From Candidatus Zymogenus saltonus (GTDB lineage Bacteria; Desulfobacterota; Zymogenia; Zymogenales; Zymogenaceae), in the NCBI GenBank assembly GCA_016929395.1, contig JAFGIX010000057.1, positions 1-64,000 of the forward strand: DNA of 64,000 nt, given 5' to 3'. The position numbers and the translations under genes were made by a program. The notes beneath the pieces were generated by a model. It was not told where the DNA came from. It did no database searches and was given only the letters and a program-made list of their open reading frames with translations. Positions 62,493 through 64,000 of the stretch are shown here, in pieces. Every line of letters starts with the position of its first letter. Position 1 is the stretch's first letter.

Positions 62493-62996
62493 TTAAATCG
62501 CCTTCCCCTTGAATTTTTCAAGCTCGATGTCCGCCTCGGACAGCATTTGCATGGCCAGTTTGTCCTCGTATCCCTCTTTATATACAATCCTTATTATGCC
62601 TGCGTTAATGATCATCTTTGTGCAGATGGAGCAGGGGAGTGTCGTCGTGTATAAAGTCGCCCCCCTTATGGAAACCCCGTGGTATGCCGCCTGAATGATA
62701 GCGTTCTGCTCGGCGTGAAGTCCCCGGCAGAGCTCGTGTCTCTCTCCGGTAGGGATGTTTTGTTCTTCCCTCAGGCACCCGATGTCGAGACAGTGAGGCA
62801 GCCCCCTGGGGGCGCCGTTATAGCCGGTGGCAAGGATGTTCTTCTCCTTGACGATGGCGGCGCCCACTTTTCTCCTCAGACACGTTGACCTTTTCGAGAT
62901 AAGATCGACGATCGACATGAAGTATTCGTCCCAACTGGGACGTCCGTCGTCACTGATTTTATCTCTTGTCTTATCATTCACGGCGATACTTTTCAT
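62493..62996 (-). CDS. dCMP deaminase (ComEB type)
   Basis: Zinc deaminase of 167 residues converting dCMP to dUMP for dTTP synthesis. Zinc and catalytic residues: H94-A-E96 (GLHAEQNAI), C122 and C125 (PCSIC). [12 protein letters not shown] and the extra Cys/His cluster typical of dCMP deaminases are present. It lies 9 bases after glyA; both enzymes bear on thymidylate synthesis, as GlyA supplies methylene-tetrahydrofolate. Confidence 0.93.
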   Translation of the reverse strand: MKSIAVNDKTRDKISDDGRPSWDEYFMSIVDLISKRSTCLRRKVGAAIVKEKNILATGYNGAPRGLPHCLDIGCLREEQNIPTGERHELCRGLHAEQNAIIQAAYHGVSIRGATLYTTTLPCSICTKMIINAGIIRIVYKEGYEDKLAMQMLSEADIELEKFKGKAI

Positions 62997-63005
62997 CTTC
63001 GTCTT

Positions 63006-64000
63006 TTATTTATATATGGGGAAATCCTTCAACAGCTCGTTAACCGCCCCTCTTGTCTTTGAAATGACAGTCTCATCTTCGATGTCATCAAGAACATCGC
63101 ATATGAGGTTTGCAACGATCCTAACGTCATCCTCTTTCATGCCCCTTGTCGTTACGGCTGGGGTGCCGAAGCGAACGCCGCTGGTGATCCTTGGGGACTT
63201 GGTGTCGTAGGGGATGACGTTCTTGTTGGCTGTAATTCCGGCCCTGTCAAGGGCGATGGCCGCCGCGTCTCCGGTCAGTCCATTATGCCCGACGTCGATC
63301 AAGAAAAGGTGGTTATCCGTGCCGCCGGAGACGAGCCTGAATCCCCTGTCCTTGATAACATCGGTCATCGCCTTTGCGTTTGCCACTATCTGTTTCTGAT
63401 AGTCTACAAAATCGGGCTCCATCGCCTCTTTAAAGGCGACGGCCTTGGCGGCGATGATATGCATGAATGGCCCGCCCTGGGATCCCGGGAAGACGAGGGA
63501 ATCGATCTTCTTTGCGTATTTCGATTTGCACATTATTATCCCGCCCCTGGGGCCCCTCAGCGTCTTATGATTGGTTGTGGTTACGAAATCGCTTACGGGA
63601 ACGGGTGTGTTGTGAATTTTGGCCACCACAAGCCCCCCTATGTGGGCTATGTCGGCCATGTGCATGGCCCTGGCCTCTTCGGCTATCTCCCCGAACTTGG
63701 AAAAATCTATCTCCCTTGGGTAGGAGCTCGCACCGGATATGATCAGCTTCGGCTTGTGCTCCTTTACCTTTTTCCATACATCGTCGAAATCGATCCGCTC
63801 CGTCTCTTTGTCCACCGAATAGAAGACAATATTAAAGAGCTTTCCCGACAGGTTTACGGGATTTCCATGGCTCAAATGGCCCCCGTGGCTCAGGTTCATA
63901 CTCAAGACCGTATCGCCGATATCGAGGACCGAAAACAATACGGCCAGATTGGCCTGCGTTCCCGCGTGCGGCTGGACGTTTGCATACTCACAGCCGAAGA
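63006..64000 (-). CDS. glyA: serine hydroxymethyltransferase (5' end beyond window)
   Basis: C-terminal ~330 residues of GlyA, interconverting serine and glycine with formation of methylene-tetrahydrofolate. The reading frame stays open to base 64000 (FGCEYANVQPHAGTQANLAV), so the start lies outside the window. Visible motifs: NLSHGGHLSHG, ADIAHIGGLVVAK, the PLP-lysine segment TTNHKTLRGPRGGI, and FPGSQGGPFMHIIAAKAVAF. It is upstream of the dCMP deaminase, nrdR and rib genes on the same strand. Confidence 0.95.
   Translation of the reverse strand, partial: FGCEYANVQPHAGTQANLAVLFSVLDIGDTVLSMNLSHGGHLSHGNPVNLSGKLFNIVFYSVDKETERIDFDDVWKKVKEHKPKLIISGASSYPREIDFSKFGEIAEEARAMHMADIAHIGGLVVAKIHNTPVPVSDFVTTTNHKTLRGPRGGIIMCKSKYAKKIDSLVFPGSQGGPFMHIIAAKAVAFKEAMEPDFVDYQKQIVANAKAMTDVIKDRGFRLVSGGTDNHLFLIDVGHNGLTGDAAAIALDRAGITANKNVIPYDTKSPRITSGVRFGTPAVTTRGMKEDDVRIVANLICDVLDDIEDETVISKTRGAVNELLKDFPIYK

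Overview
The window is a dense bacterial chromosome segment of about 64 kb with no rRNA, tRNA, transposase, phage gene or CRISPR array that I can see. Gene content and order suggest an anaerobic or microaerophilic Deltaproteobacteria/Desulfobacterota-type organism. The pointers are a PyrK/PyrD(1B) dihydroorotate dehydrogenase, an indolepyruvate:ferredoxin oxidoreductase clustered with PaaK-type CoA ligases, a NIL-domain ferredoxin heading an Rrf2-iscS-iscU operon, MtaB, bactofilin and a PlsB-type acyltransferase. This placement is an inference from gene neighbourhoods; no marker rRNA is present.

Layout. 1-7.5 kb: HU, a decayed GNAT acetyltransferase, a DUF4388-receiver protein, an RND exporter, then miaB and a bifunctional nuclease. 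7.5-13.0 kb: an overlapping set encoding a VanZ-endonuclease V fusion, a Slt-type lytic transglycosylase, pyrK, pyrD and a gamma-carbonic anhydrase. 13.8-22.7 kb: one long operon behind a promoter that overlaps an IscR-like palindrome. It runs from Fe-S assembly (ferredoxin, Rrf2, iscS, iscU) through tRNA sulfur modification (mnmA, mtaB) to RNA/ribosome maturation (rnc, a radical SAM gene, era, der). 22.8-28.0 kb: a liv ABC transporter (livKHMGF) ending in a PUR-domain (DUF3276) gene and a strong terminator. 40.0-28.3 kb, minus strand: bactofilin, a TPR anchor, iorA, iorB, paaK, an ACT-domain protein, a second liv transporter (KHMGF) and a second paaK. This probably forms an uptake and catabolic unit for aromatic or branched-chain amino acids or aryl acids.

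40.1-50.1 kb: SAM hydroxide adenosyltransferase, two nitroreductase-fold proteins, a YprB-like nuclease, an M48 membrane protease, an N-acyl-D-amino-acid deacylase, a large unknown lipoprotein and ilvD. 50.4-57.3 kb: plsB, rlpA, a flavin-reductase-like gene, a small unknown gene and two alpha/beta hydrolases. 57.4-64.0 kb, minus strand: glyA (cut by the window edge), dCMP deaminase, nrdR, ribD, ribE, ribBA, ribH and nusB, the last with an unusual charged insertion.

The most unusual sequence signals lie between genes. Several spacers downstream of stop codons are strongly G-rich on the transcribed strand, and three of them resolve into degenerate tandem repeats: 7.09-7.29 kb, 36.63-36.88 kb and 54.9-55.4 kb. 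In the iorA-iorB spacer the repeat is recognisably the 5' end of iorB, present two more times in decayed form. The other main oddities are the VanZ-endonuclease V fusion, the NusB insertion, and an RNase III in which a catalytic Asp position appears to be Gly.
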